From an uncultured Alphaproteobacteria bacterium (GTDB taxonomy: Bacteria > Pseudomonadota > Alphaproteobacteria > Rhizobiales > Pleomorphomonadaceae), in assembly GCA_937900425.1 (NCBI GenBank), contig CALCDT010000332.1, forward strand, positions 1 to 48,812: a stretch of 48,812 nt of DNA. Reading direction: 5' to 3'. Numbering within the stretch: the stretch's first letter is position 1; each line of letters begins with the position of its first letter. The notes beneath the pieces were generated by a model. The model was given only the letters and a program-made list of their open reading frames with translations, did not search any database and was not told the origin of the DNA. Below, in pieces: positions 41,729-48,812 of this stretch. The position numbers were made by a program, and so were the translations under genes.

Positions 41729-41746
41729 TCGGGACGAGAGGCCGGC

Positions 41747-42007
41747 ATGTTCCGTTGGGACGAGGACAAACGCGCCGCGAACCTCGTCAAGCACGGGATT
41801 GATTTCGCTTCCGTGCGTGATTTCGAGTTCGGCACCGCCCTCGTCCTCGCCGATACGCGCCATGACGAGCCGCGTCTGACGGCGGTGGGCTTGGTCGGTG
41901 ATCGGTTGCACGTGCTCGTCTTCACGGTCGAGACCCGGAGCGTGCGCGTCATAAGCCTGCGCAAGGCGAACAAGAGGGAAATCAGAGCCTATGTCGAAGT
42001 CGTATGA
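41747..42007 (+). CDS. brnT: BrnT family toxin (type II toxin-antitoxin)
   Basis: RelE-like ribonuclease toxin, 86 aa. Family features: FRWDEDKRAANLVKHGIDF at the N-terminus, RHDEPR, and the C-terminal VISLRKANKREIRAY. Released from its antitoxin it would cleave RNA and stop growth. Ribosome site GAGAGG about 6 nt upstream. It precedes the antitoxin gene and overlaps it by 17 nt, the reverse of many type II systems but normal for brnTA. Confidence 0.93.
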   Translation: MFRWDEDKRAANLVKHGIDFASVRDFEFGTALVLADTRHDEPRLTAVGLVGDRLHVLVFTVETRSVRVISLRKANKREIRAYVEVV

Positions 42008-42350
42008 CAGGGAGCAGGACGAGGCTCGCGAGAGAGCCCGGCGGTCTCTCGCCGACATCTCCGACGCTGAAGATGCCGCGCTAACCGCCGCCGCGGAGAG
42101 CGATGGCGACAATCCCGTCTTGAGCGCCGACGCCTTTGCGGCGATGCGCCGGGCCGACGAGGTCGTGCCGGACGTGGTCGAAGCCTCGGAGCGCCGTCGG
42201 CGCGGGCAGCGCGGCCCTCAGAAAGCGCCGACCCGGGAGGCCGTCACCCTGCGGCTCTCGCCACGCGTCCTCCGTCATTTCCGGTCTGGCGGCCCCGGAT
42301 GGCAGACCCGGATCAACGCGGCGCTCGAGAAGCTGGTCGACGAACCCTGA
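41991..42350 (+). CDS. brnA: BrnA family antitoxin
   Basis: Antitoxin to BrnT, 119 aa, slightly longer than usual. The N-terminal part is acidic and probably neutralises the toxin. The C-terminus is a ribbon-helix-helix DNA-binding segment: EAVTLRLSPRVLRHFRSGGPGWQTRINAALEKLV. BrnA should bind BrnT as a heterotetramer and repress its own promoter at the dyads upstream of brnT. Overlap with brnT indicates coupled translation. Confidence 0.92.
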   Translation: MSKSYDREQDEARERARRSLADISDAEDAALTAAAESDGDNPVLSADAFAAMRRADEVVPDVVEASERRRRGQRGPQKAPTREAVTLRLSPRVLRHFRSGGPGWQTRINAALEKLVDEP

Positions 42351-42514
42351 AGGGCGGCCGGCTCGCCGTGCATCGCCGGGAGCGGTTTCGTCTGGCATCG
42401 CGGCGTAGCGCGGTCGGACGTGAGGGAGGCGAGGGACGAGCGGCTTTGCGCATCGGGCGCGGCGTGCCTACATCAGCGGCTCCAGGACCTCGCCCGCCGC
42501 CGGAGCCCCGCGCC

Positions 42515-44119
42515 TTGAAGATCAGTCAGTTCGCCGACGAGGCTCGCCTCGCCTTCGACAATCTCGCCGATCTCGCCGGCGGCATCTCGGGCGGCGGGCA
42601 GGTGCGGCTCGGGGTGGCGGGGCTGGCGCGTGCCGGCAAGACGGTGTTCATCACCGCGCTCGTTCACAACCTGATCCACGGCGGCCGGCTGCCGCTGTTC
42701 GAACCCTGGCGCAGCCAGCGGCTGACCGGGGCCGAGCTCAAGCCGCAGCTTCACGACGACGTGCCGACCTTCGACTACCGCGCCCACGTGCGCGAACTGG
42801 TCGACCGTCGGACCTGGCCGGATTCGACCCGGCAGATCGCCGAGATGCGGCTCACCATCGCCTACGAATCCGCGACCTTCCTCGGCCGCAACCTCGGCTC
42901 GGGCAAACTCCACGTCGACATCGTCGACTATCCCGGCGAGTGGCTGCTCGACCTGCCGCTGCTGTCCAAGGACTTCTCGACGTGGTCGCGCGAGGCGATC
43001 GCCCGGGCGCGCCATCCCGGACGCGAGGCGATCGCCGGGCCGTGGCTCGCCCATCTTTCCGCCGCCGATCCGGCCGGGCCGGCCGACGAGGAGGCGGCGG
43101 CGGAAGCGTCGCGGCTCTTCACCGGCTATCTCGCCGCCTGCCGGCGCGACGAGCACGCCCTGTCGCTGGTGCCGCCGGGGCGCTTCCTCATGCCCGGCGA
43201 CCTCGAAGGCTCGCCGGCGCTGACCTTCGCCCCGCTCGACGTCGCCGCCGGTGCCCGCCCGCCGAAGGACAGCCTCCACGCCCTGATGGAGCGGCGCTAC
43301 GAGGCCTACAAGCAGGTCGTCGTGAAGCCGTTCTTCCGTACCCATTTCGCCCGGCTCGACCGGCAGGTGGTGCTCGTCGATCCGCTGGCCGCGCTCAACG
43401 CCGGGCCGGCGGCGCTGGCCGACCTCGCCCTCGCGCTGGAGGAGATCCTCGCCTGCTTCCGGCCGGGCCGGGCGAGCTGGCTCTCATCGATCCTGACGCG
43501 GCGGATCGACCGCATCCTGATCGCCGCCACCAAGGCCGACCATCTCCATCACACCAGCCACGACCGGCTGGAGACGCTGATCGGACGCATCCTCGCCGAC
43601 CCGATCGCCCGGGCGCGCAAGGCCGGGGCCGAGGTCGAGGTCAAGGCGATCGCCGCGGTGCGGGCGACGCGCGAGGCCAAGGTGCGCCATGGCGGCGACA
43701 TGCTACCCGCCATCGTCGGCCTGCCGCAGGCGGGGGAGACGATCGACGGGCGCCGGTTCTCCGGTGAGGAGGAAATCGCGTTGTTTCCTGGAGACTTGCC
43801 GGAAAATCCCGAGATCCTGATTCACCGGGTTGAGACGTTGATTCAGGAAGCTCACGCCGCCTCGGCGGCGCTTCAGGCGGCGAATCCGCAGGCTGTCGAA
43901 TCGAGTCCGGACGGCGGCCCAAGTGCCTCGGCCGCGGGCGGGAACGGGCCCTGGTCGCGCGGCCGCCCCGTCGACGACGACGCCATCGTGCCCGACCTGC
44001 GCTTCCTGCGCTTCCGTCCGCCGCGGCTCGAGACCACGGCCGAGGGAGCGACGCTGTCGCTACCCCACATCCGCCTCGACCGGGCGATCGACTTCCTCAT
44101 CGGAGACAAGCTGGCATGA
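42515..44119 (+). CDS. YcjX family GTP-binding protein
   Basis: P-loop GTPase of the YcjX family, 534 aa, stress-associated and usually encoded with YcjF. Walker A is GLARAGKT (residues 36-43, K42). Family motifs are HNLIHGGRLPLFEPW, VDIVDYPGEWLLDLPLL (switch II-like DYPG) and the base-recognition-like ATKADHL. A Ser/Gly-rich insertion near the C-terminus (about 455-485) is not conserved in the family. The TTG at 42515 is preferred since GGAG lies 9 nt upstream and the family begins near this point; a GTG at 42464 is possible. Overlaps ycjF-like gene by 4 nt. Confidence 0.88.
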   Translation: MKISQFADEARLAFDNLADLAGGISGGGQVRLGVAGLARAGKTVFITALVHNLIHGGRLPLFEPWRSQRLTGAELKPQLHDDVPTFDYRAHVRELVDRRTWPDSTRQIAEMRLTIAYESATFLGRNLGSGKLHVDIVDYPGEWLLDLPLLSKDFSTWSREAIARARHPGREAIAGPWLAHLSAADPAGPADEEAAAEASRLFTGYLAACRRDEHALSLVPPGRFLMPGDLEGSPALTFAPLDVAAGARPPKDSLHALMERRYEAYKQVVVKPFFRTHFARLDRQVVLVDPLAALNAGPAALADLALALEEILACFRPGRASWLSSILTRRIDRILIAATKADHLHHTSHDRLETLIGRILADPIARARKAGAEVEVKAIAAVRATREAKVRHGGDMLPAIVGLPQAGETIDGRRFSGEEEIALFPGDLPENPEILIHRVETLIQEAHAASAALQAANPQAVESSPDGGPSASAAGGNGPWSRGRPVDDDAIVPDLRFLRFRPPRLETTAEGATLSLPHIRLDRAIDFLIGDKLA

Positions 44120-45135
44120 GCGAGAAGCGGCCGCCGCGCCGTCCCGCGGCCTTCGACCTCGGCGGCGCCGAGGTGGTGAACGAGCGGCTCGACCCGCTGG
44201 CGCGCGAGGACGCCGTGACGCGGGTCATCCTCGAAACCGAGACCGAGGACGGCCGGCCGGCGACGCCGGTGCCCAAGCGGCGCGGCATCCGCTGGGGCCG
44301 GCTGTTCTGGTCGGCGCTCGCGGCTCTCGTCTCGCTCGGCGTCGGCCTCGCCCTCGACCAGCTGGTCCGCGATCTCTTCGCCCGCAACGACTGGCTCGGC
44401 TGGACCGGCCTCGGCCTCGTCGCCCTGCTGGTCGTCTCGGCGCTCGGGCTGATCGGGCGCGAGTTGTTCGGGCTCTGGCGACTGGAGCGGATCGACCAGC
44501 TGCGCACGGACGCCGCCGACGCCGCGGCCCGCGACGACGGCGAGGCGGCGCGCAAGGCGGTGGAGGGCCTCGTCGCGCTCTATCGCGACCGGCCGGAGAC
44601 GGCGCGCGGACGCTCCGACGTCGCCGTCCATCTCGGCGAGATCATCGACGGCCGCGACCTGCTGATCCTCGCCGAGAACGACCTGATGCGCCCGCTCGAC
44701 CGCACCGCCCGCCGGCTCGTCGCCGACACCGCCAAGCGAGTCTCGGTGGTGACGGCGGTGTCGCCGCGGGCGGTGGTGGACCTCCTCTTCGTCGCCGTCG
44801 CGGTGATCGGCCTGATCCGCCGGCTCGCCGACCTCTACGGCGGCCGGCCGGGCCTCCTCGGCTTCGTCGGGCTGATGCGCCACGTCATCGCCCATCTCGC
44901 CGTCACCGGCGGCATGGCGGCGACGGACAGCCTGCTGCACGACGTCGTCGGCCACGGCATCGCCGCTCGGCTGTCGCAGCGGCTGGGGGAGGGGGTGGTC
45001 AACGGCATGCTCACCGCCCGCGTCGGCCTCGCCGCCATCGACGTCTGCCGGCCGATGCCCTTCCTCGCCGCCCCGCGCCCAGGGGTGCAGGACGTCATGC
45101 GCGGCCTGCTGCCCGAGAGCGAGCGCCGGGGCTGA
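44116..45135 (+). CDS. YcjF family (TIGR01620/DUF697) membrane protein
   Basis: A 339-aa inner-membrane protein. The N-terminal polar segment holds PRRPAAFDL and the ED-rich stretch typical of TIGR01620. Two adjacent membrane helices (about residues 62-85 and 95-118) are followed by a cytoplasmic helical region. A C-terminal DUF697-like hydrophobic domain has AVVDLLFVAVAVIGLIRRLADLYGGRPG and the final PMPF motif. It is probably the membrane partner of the YcjX GTPase, with coupled translation (ATGA overlap). Confidence 0.87.
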   Translation: MSEKRPPRRPAAFDLGGAEVVNERLDPLAREDAVTRVILETETEDGRPATPVPKRRGIRWGRLFWSALAALVSLGVGLALDQLVRDLFARNDWLGWTGLGLVALLVVSALGLIGRELFGLWRLERIDQLRTDAADAAARDDGEAARKAVEGLVALYRDRPETARGRSDVAVHLGEIIDGRDLLILAENDLMRPLDRTARRLVADTAKRVSVVTAVSPRAVVDLLFVAVAVIGLIRRLADLYGGRPGLLGFVGLMRHVIAHLAVTGGMAATDSLLHDVVGHGIAARLSQRLGEGVVNGMLTARVGLAAIDVCRPMPFLAAPRPGVQDVMRGLLPESERRG

Positions 45136-45163
45136 CCCGCCGCTCGCCGTCCCGCTCCGATCC

Positions 45164-46156
45164 TCAGACCCGCTCGCTGTCGAGCATCGCCATCTGTGGC
45201 GCGGCGTAGCGCTCGCCGGCGGCGGCGCCTTTCGGTACGGCCGCCTCGATGGCGGCGAGGTCGGCGGCGTCGAGCGCCACGTCGAGCGCGCCGAGGGCTT
45301 CGGAGAGCCGGTCGCGGCGGCGGGCGCCGACGAGGGGGACGATGTCGTCGCCCTGCGCCGCCACCCAGGCGATCGCGATCTGGGCGACGCTGACGCCGCG
45401 GGCGTCGGCGATGCGGCGCAGGGCGTCGACGAGGGCGAGATTGGTCTCGACGTTGCCAACCGCGAAGCGCGGGCTGTGGGCTCGGAAGTCGCCGGCGGCG
45501 GCGGTGCCCTGCCAGTGGCCGCTGATCAGGCCGCGCGAGAGCACGCCGTAGGCGGTGACGCCGATGCCGAGGTCGCGCAGCGTCGGCAGGATGGTGTCCT
45601 CGATGCCGCGCGAGAGCAGCGAATACTCGATCTGCAGGTCGGCGATCGGGTGGACCGCCGCGGCGCGGCGGATGGTGTCGGCCCCGACCTCCGACAGGCC
45701 GACGTGGCGGACGTAGCCGGCCTTCACCATGTCGGCGATCGCACCGACCGTGTCCTCGATCGGCACCGCGGGGTCGAGGCGCGAGGGGCGGTAGATGTCG
45801 ACGTGGTCGAGGCCGAGACGCTGCAGGGTGTGGGCGAGGAAACTCTTCACGGCGGCAGGGCGGGCGTCGTATCCGAGCCAGTTTCCACCGGGATCGCGCA
45901 GGGCGCCGAACTTGACGCTGACCTGGACCCGGTCGCGCGGCACCTCGCGCAGGGCCTCGCCGATCAGCATCTCGTTGTGGCCCATCCCGTAGAAATCGCC
46001 GGTGTCGAGAAGGGTGACGCCGGCGTCGAGCGCGGCGTGGATGGTTGCGAGGCTCTCGGCGCGGTCGGCCGGACCGTACATGCCGGACATGCCCATGCAG
46101 CCGAGGCCGAGGGCGGAGGTGAGGGGGCCGGTGCGGCCGAGCTTGCGGTGGTTCAC
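45164..46156 (-). CDS. Aldo/keto reductase
   Basis: NADP-dependent aldo/keto reductase, (beta/alpha)8 barrel, 330 aa, of the AKR13/AKR8-like group. Visible tetrad residues are Asp and Tyr in LLDTGDFYGMGHNE and Lys in VSVKFG. The position usually held by the catalytic His (as in DLYQ-H) reads VDIYRPSRLDP, so that His is replaced, a feature of some subfamilies. The cofactor end VPLVGARRRDRLSEALGAL is normal. GTG start at 46156 with GAGGAG about 6 nt upstream. Divergent from a LysR regulator across 104 nt, which probably controls it. Confidence 0.88.
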   Translation of the reverse strand: MNHRKLGRTGPLTSALGLGCMGMSGMYGPADRAESLATIHAALDAGVTLLDTGDFYGMGHNEMLIGEALREVPRDRVQVSVKFGALRDPGGNWLGYDARPAAVKSFLAHTLQRLGLDHVDIYRPSRLDPAVPIEDTVGAIADMVKAGYVRHVGLSEVGADTIRRAAAVHPIADLQIEYSLLSRGIEDTILPTLRDLGIGVTAYGVLSRGLISGHWQGTAAAGDFRAHSPRFAVGNVETNLALVDALRRIADARGVSVAQIAIAWVAAQGDDIVPLVGARRRDRLSEALGALDVALDAADLAAIEAAVPKGAAAGERYAAPQMAMLDSERV

Positions 46157-46260
46157 GATCGTCTCCTCGTGTGGATCGTTGGCGACGACCGAACTATCGG
46201 GGCTGGAAGGCCGTTCGATAATCCGGCAAGACTTGTACGGGCTGTACGGAAAATCGAACG

Positions 46261-47160
46261 ATGAACGACCCGGACCTCGCCGACCTCGACGCCTTCGCCG
46301 CCGTCGCCCGCCAGCGCGGCTTCCGCGGCGCCGCCGCGGCACGAGGCGTCTCCGCCTCGACGCTGAGCGAGGCGGTGCGGCGGCTGGAGGCGCGTCTCGG
46401 CGTGCGTCTGCTCAACCGCACGACGCGCAGCGTGACGCCGACCGAGGCCGGTCAGCGCCTGCTCGAGCGGCTCGATCCGGCGCTCGGGGAGATCACCGCG
46501 GCGCTCGAGACGGTCGGCGGCGTCGGCGGGCGCCCGGCGGGCACGCTGCGGCTCAACGTTCCGACCTTCGTCGCCCGGGTAATCCTGCCGCCGATGCTCG
46601 ACCGCTTCCTGCTCGACCATCCCGACATCGCCGTGGAGGTCGTCGCCGACGACAGCTTCATCGACGTGCTGGCGGCCGGCTTCGACGCCGGCATCCGTTA
46701 CGACGAGAAGCTGGAACGCGACATGATCGCGGTGCCGATCGGCCCGCGCCGTCAGCGGTTCGCCACCGGAGCGACGACCTCCTATCTCGAGCGCCGCGGG
46801 GTGCCGCTCCATCCGCGCGACCTTCTCCAGCACGCCTGCATCCGCCACCGCTTCGCGAGCGGGCGCGTGGCGGTGTGGGAATTCGAGCGGGCGGGCGAAT
46901 TGGTGCGGGTCGAGCCGCGCGGTCCCGTGACCTCGTCCGTGACGGAGATCGAGATCTCCTCCGCGCTCGCAGGGGTCGGCATCGTGTCGAGTTTCGAGGA
47001 GTGGCTCGCGCCACACTTCGCCCGCGGCGCCCTCGTGCCCGTCCTCGAGGACTGGTGGCAGTCGTTTTCGGGGCCCTATCTCTACTACCCGAGCCGGACG
47101 CTGATGCCGGCGCCGCTGCGTGCCTTCGTCGATCACGTGAAGGCGTGGCGGGGCGCGTGA
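46261..47160 (+). CDS. LysR family transcriptional regulator
   Basis: A 299-aa LysR-type regulator. N-terminal winged helix-turn-helix (about 5-64) with FAAVARQRGFRGAAAARGVSASTLSEAVRRLEARLGVRLLNRTTRSV. C-terminal periplasmic-binding-type effector domain (about 88-295) with the PTFVARVILPPML start and FDAGIRYDEKLERDMIAVPIG. The divergent aldo/keto reductase gene is the likely target; the inducer is unknown. The shared 104-nt gap contains a TGTAC-N4-TGTAC direct repeat at about 46233-46246 that could be part of the binding site. Confidence 0.9.
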   Translation: MNDPDLADLDAFAAVARQRGFRGAAAARGVSASTLSEAVRRLEARLGVRLLNRTTRSVTPTEAGQRLLERLDPALGEITAALETVGGVGGRPAGTLRLNVPTFVARVILPPMLDRFLLDHPDIAVEVVADDSFIDVLAAGFDAGIRYDEKLERDMIAVPIGPRRQRFATGATTSYLERRGVPLHPRDLLQHACIRHRFASGRVAVWEFERAGELVRVEPRGPVTSSVTEIEISSALAGVGIVSSFEEWLAPHFARGALVPVLEDWWQSFSGPYLYYPSRTLMPAPLRAFVDHVKAWRGA

Positions 47161-47471
47161 AATCGAATCCGGAAACTCTTTCATGCAATTGGAAAAACGG
47201 CATGAATCGCGATTTCTGAAGTTCCGGATCCGAATCCGATGAAACGGTTTAACCGCGACCCGGCTCGCCGCCTCGCGGATTGCGGCGGCGGGGTTGCGAG
47301 GGCGATTCACCGAGGTCGCACATCGAATCCCGAACCGGCGGCATGTCTCTGTCCGGCTTCGGAAATTGCCGGCTCGGCAGCGCGATCGGAGCACGGCGAC
47401 GGGCGTATTGGCGCCAGGGGCCGCGGGGGCCGACCCCTCGGAGAGCGAACCCGGAAGCGGGAACAATCTCG
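47161..47471. other. Intergenic region upstream of sitA, distal part
   Basis: No credible gene. An imperfect inverted repeat, ATCCGGAAACT (47167-47177) and AGTTCCGGAT (47220-47229), lies just after the LysR stop and could be a weak terminator. Confidence 0.4.
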
Positions 47472-47527
47472 AATGCGAATGATTTGCATTTACAGGATCG
47501 ATGCGTTAGCAATGCGAACGGTTCGCA
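47472..47527. promoter_or_regulatory. Two Fur/Mur-type operator dyads upstream of sitA
   Basis: Dyad 1: TGCGAATGATTTGCA (47474-47488) inside AAT...ATT, a 9-1-9 inverted repeat with one mismatch. Dyad 2: TGCGAACGGTTCGCA (47513-47527), a perfect 7-1-7. They share the form TGCGAAYGRTTYGCA and their centres are 39 bp apart. Such sites bind Fur-family regulators; Mur (manganese-responsive Fur) controls sitABCD in rhizobia. Confidence 0.72.
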
Positions 47528-47549
47528 AAAACCGGTACCGGAGTTCTCG

Positions 47550-48467
47550 ATGTCCCATGCCCTGCCGCGCCGTATCGTTCTCGCCGCCACGGTCCTTCTC
47601 GCGCTGGCCGCTTCGACCTGGGCTGCAGCGGCCGCCGAAAAATTCAAGGTGGTGACGACCTTCACCGTGATCGCCGACATGGCTCGCAACGTCGCCGGCG
47701 AGGCGGCGGAGGTGGATTCGATCACCCGGCCCGGCGCCGAGATCCACAACTACCAGCCGACCCCCGGCGACATCCTGAAAGCCCAGGACGCCGACCTCGT
47801 GCTCTGGAACGGGCTCAATCTGGAACTCTGGTTCGAGAAATTCTTCCGCACCCTGCGCGACGTGCCGAGCGCCGTCGTCTCCGACGGCGTCGAGCCGATG
47901 GGCATCGCCGAGGGGCCCTACGGCGGCAAGCCCAACCCGCACGCCTGGATGTCGCCGGACAACGCGCTGATCTACGTCGACAACATCCGGGACGCGCTCG
48001 TCTCCCACGATCAAGCGAACGCCGCGACCTACGAGGCCAACGCCGAGGCCTACAAGGCGAAGATCGTCGCGACCATCGCCCCGATCCGGGCGGCGATCGA
48101 GGCGATCCCGCCGGAGAAGCGCTGGCTCGTCACCAGCGAGGGCGCCTTCAGCTATCTCGCCCGCGACTTCGGCCTCAAGGAACTCTACCTCTGGCCGATC
48201 AATGCCGACAGCCAGGGCACGCCCCAGCAGGTGCGTAAGGTGATCGACGCGGTGCGCGAGCACGGCATCGTCGCGGTCTTTTCCGAAAGCACGGTCTCGG
48301 CCAAGCCGGCCGAGCAGGTCGCCCGGGAAACCGGGGCGGCCTACGGCGGCGTGCTCTACGTCGATTCCCTCAGCGAGGCCGACGGACCGGTGCCGACCTA
48401 TCTCGATCTCCTCTCCGTCACGGCGACGACGATCGCCGCCGGTCTCGGCGCGGGGGTGGCGCCATGA
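47550..48467 (+). CDS. sitA: Metal ABC transporter substrate-binding protein SitA
   Basis: Periplasmic cluster A-I metal-binding protein of the Mn/Fe (SitA/MntA) group, 305 aa. Signal peptide residues 1-29 (ending AAAAE). Metal ligands are likely the His in AEIHNYQPTP, the His in PNPHAWMSPDNA, the Glu in SEGAFSYLARDFGL and the Asp in LYVDSLS. The motifs NLELWFEKFF and LYLWPINADSQGTP separate it from ZnuA, which has a His-rich loop not present here. CGGAG lies 6 nt before the ATG. It overlaps sitB by 4 nt. The two Fur/Mur-like dyads upstream support manganese-responsive control. Confidence 0.9.
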   Translation: MSHALPRRIVLAATVLLALAASTWAAAAAEKFKVVTTFTVIADMARNVAGEAAEVDSITRPGAEIHNYQPTPGDILKAQDADLVLWNGLNLELWFEKFFRTLRDVPSAVVSDGVEPMGIAEGPYGGKPNPHAWMSPDNALIYVDNIRDALVSHDQANAATYEANAEAYKAKIVATIAPIRAAIEAIPPEKRWLVTSEGAFSYLARDFGLKELYLWPINADSQGTPQQVRKVIDAVREHGIVAVFSESTVSAKPAEQVARETGAAYGGVLYVDSLSEADGPVPTYLDLLSVTATTIAAGLGAGVAP

Positions 48468-48812
48468 GCGACCGGCAGGGGCCGCCCGGCGCGGCGACGG
48501 GCGGTCCGGGCTCCGGCCTCGCCGTCCGCGACCTCACCGTCACGTATCGCAACGGCCACACCGCCCTGCGGGACGCCTCCTTCGAGATCCCGACCGGCAC
48601 CATCACCGCCCTCGTCGGCGTCAACGGCTCGGGGAAGTCGACGCTGTTCAAGGCGATCATGGGCTTCGTGCGGGCGGCCAAGGGCTCGATCTCGATCCTC
48701 GGACGCCCGGTCGACGCGGCGCTCAAGGCCAATCTCGTCGCCTACGTGCCGCAAGCCGAGGAGGTCGACTGGAACTTCCCGGTGCTGGTCGAGGACGTCG
48801 TCATGATGGGCC
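48464..48812 (+). CDS. sitB: Metal ABC transporter ATP-binding protein SitB (partial)
   Basis: The N-terminal 116 residues of the ATPase partner of SitA; cut by the window edge. A Gly/Pro-rich lead (1-20) is followed by the ABC domain: LAVRDLTVTYRNGHTALRD, Walker A VGVNGSGKST and the Q-loop in AYVPQAEEVDWNFPVLVEDVVMMG. That Q-loop text is typical of SitB/MntB-type ATPases. The signature and Walker B motifs lie outside the window. ATG overlaps the sitA stop (ATGA). Confidence 0.92.
   Translation, partial: MSDRQGPPGAATGGPGSGLAVRDLTVTYRNGHTALRDASFEIPTGTITALVGVNGSGKSTLFKAIMGFVRAAKGSISILGRPVDAALKANLVAYVPQAEEVDWNFPVLVEDVVMMG

Overview
The window is about 49 kb of very GC-rich, gene-dense DNA from an alphaproteobacterium, most likely a polar-growing member of the Hyphomicrobiales (Rhizobiales). 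Three things point there: a 2,420-residue membrane protein resembling the Growth Pole Ring protein GPR/RgsE, a Pho-box-headed plcP-agt pair of lipid-remodelling genes, and a SitA-type metal transporter behind Fur/Mur-like dyads. No rRNA, tRNA, CRISPR array, prophage or transposase was seen. The species cannot be fixed from sequence reading alone.

Layout, left to right. 1-2.6 kb: a 7-bp tandem repeat, then a form II CoxL-like molybdenum hydroxylase subunit with a clear terminator. 2.8-4.8 kb: a zinT-type zinc protein behind a Zur-like dyad, and an EamA transporter. 5.2-9.7 kb: a thiamine cluster (TPP riboswitch, thiO, thiS, thiG, thiE, thiD). It is interrupted by an AT-rich island with a small antisense membrane-protein gene and by an antisense stand-alone Lrp/AsnC effector domain. 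10.1-13.6 kb: a FadL-type outer-membrane channel, an AraC regulator and the azlCD amino-acid exporter. 13.6-18.1 kb (minus): a four-gene Mla-type lipid ABC transporter (STAS-MlaE, MlaF, MCE protein, lipoprotein). 18.2-20.2 kb: dgcN-dgcA for D-glutamate catabolism, convergent with an MFS transporter. 21.6-22.8 kb: a CheZ-like phosphatase with an acidic, repetitive tail. 23.1-26.1 kb (minus): plcP-agt-dehydratase, each pair overlapping by 4 nt, behind a good Pho box. 26.3-33.6 kb (minus): the giant GPR-like gene.

34.2-37.8 kb: an orphan Hpt protein, a [2Fe-2S] ferredoxin, a 57-residue protein, a sulfotransferase and a glutamine-synthetase family enzyme. 38.5-41.6 kb: a small unknown protein, a CoxE-like VWA protein, a lipoprotein and SixA. 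41.7-42.4 kb: a brnTA toxin-antitoxin operon with a recognisable promoter and operator dyads. 42.5-45.1 kb: the YcjX/YcjF membrane GTPase pair. 45.2-47.2 kb: an aldo/keto reductase divergent from a LysR regulator. 47.5-48.8 kb: sitA and the start of sitB, cut by the window edge.

Several loci are tied together by visible regulatory sites: Zur (zinT), TPP (thiOSG), PhoB (plcP-agt), a Fur/Mur-type regulator (sitAB) and BrnA (brnTA). Three intergenic inverted-repeat elements (4835-4982, 22940-23070, 38136-38279) look like dispersed palindromic repeats. The observations most worth following are the third gene in the Pho-controlled lipid-remodelling operon, the low-GC insertion inside the thi cluster, and the internal DNA repeats of the GPR-like gene.
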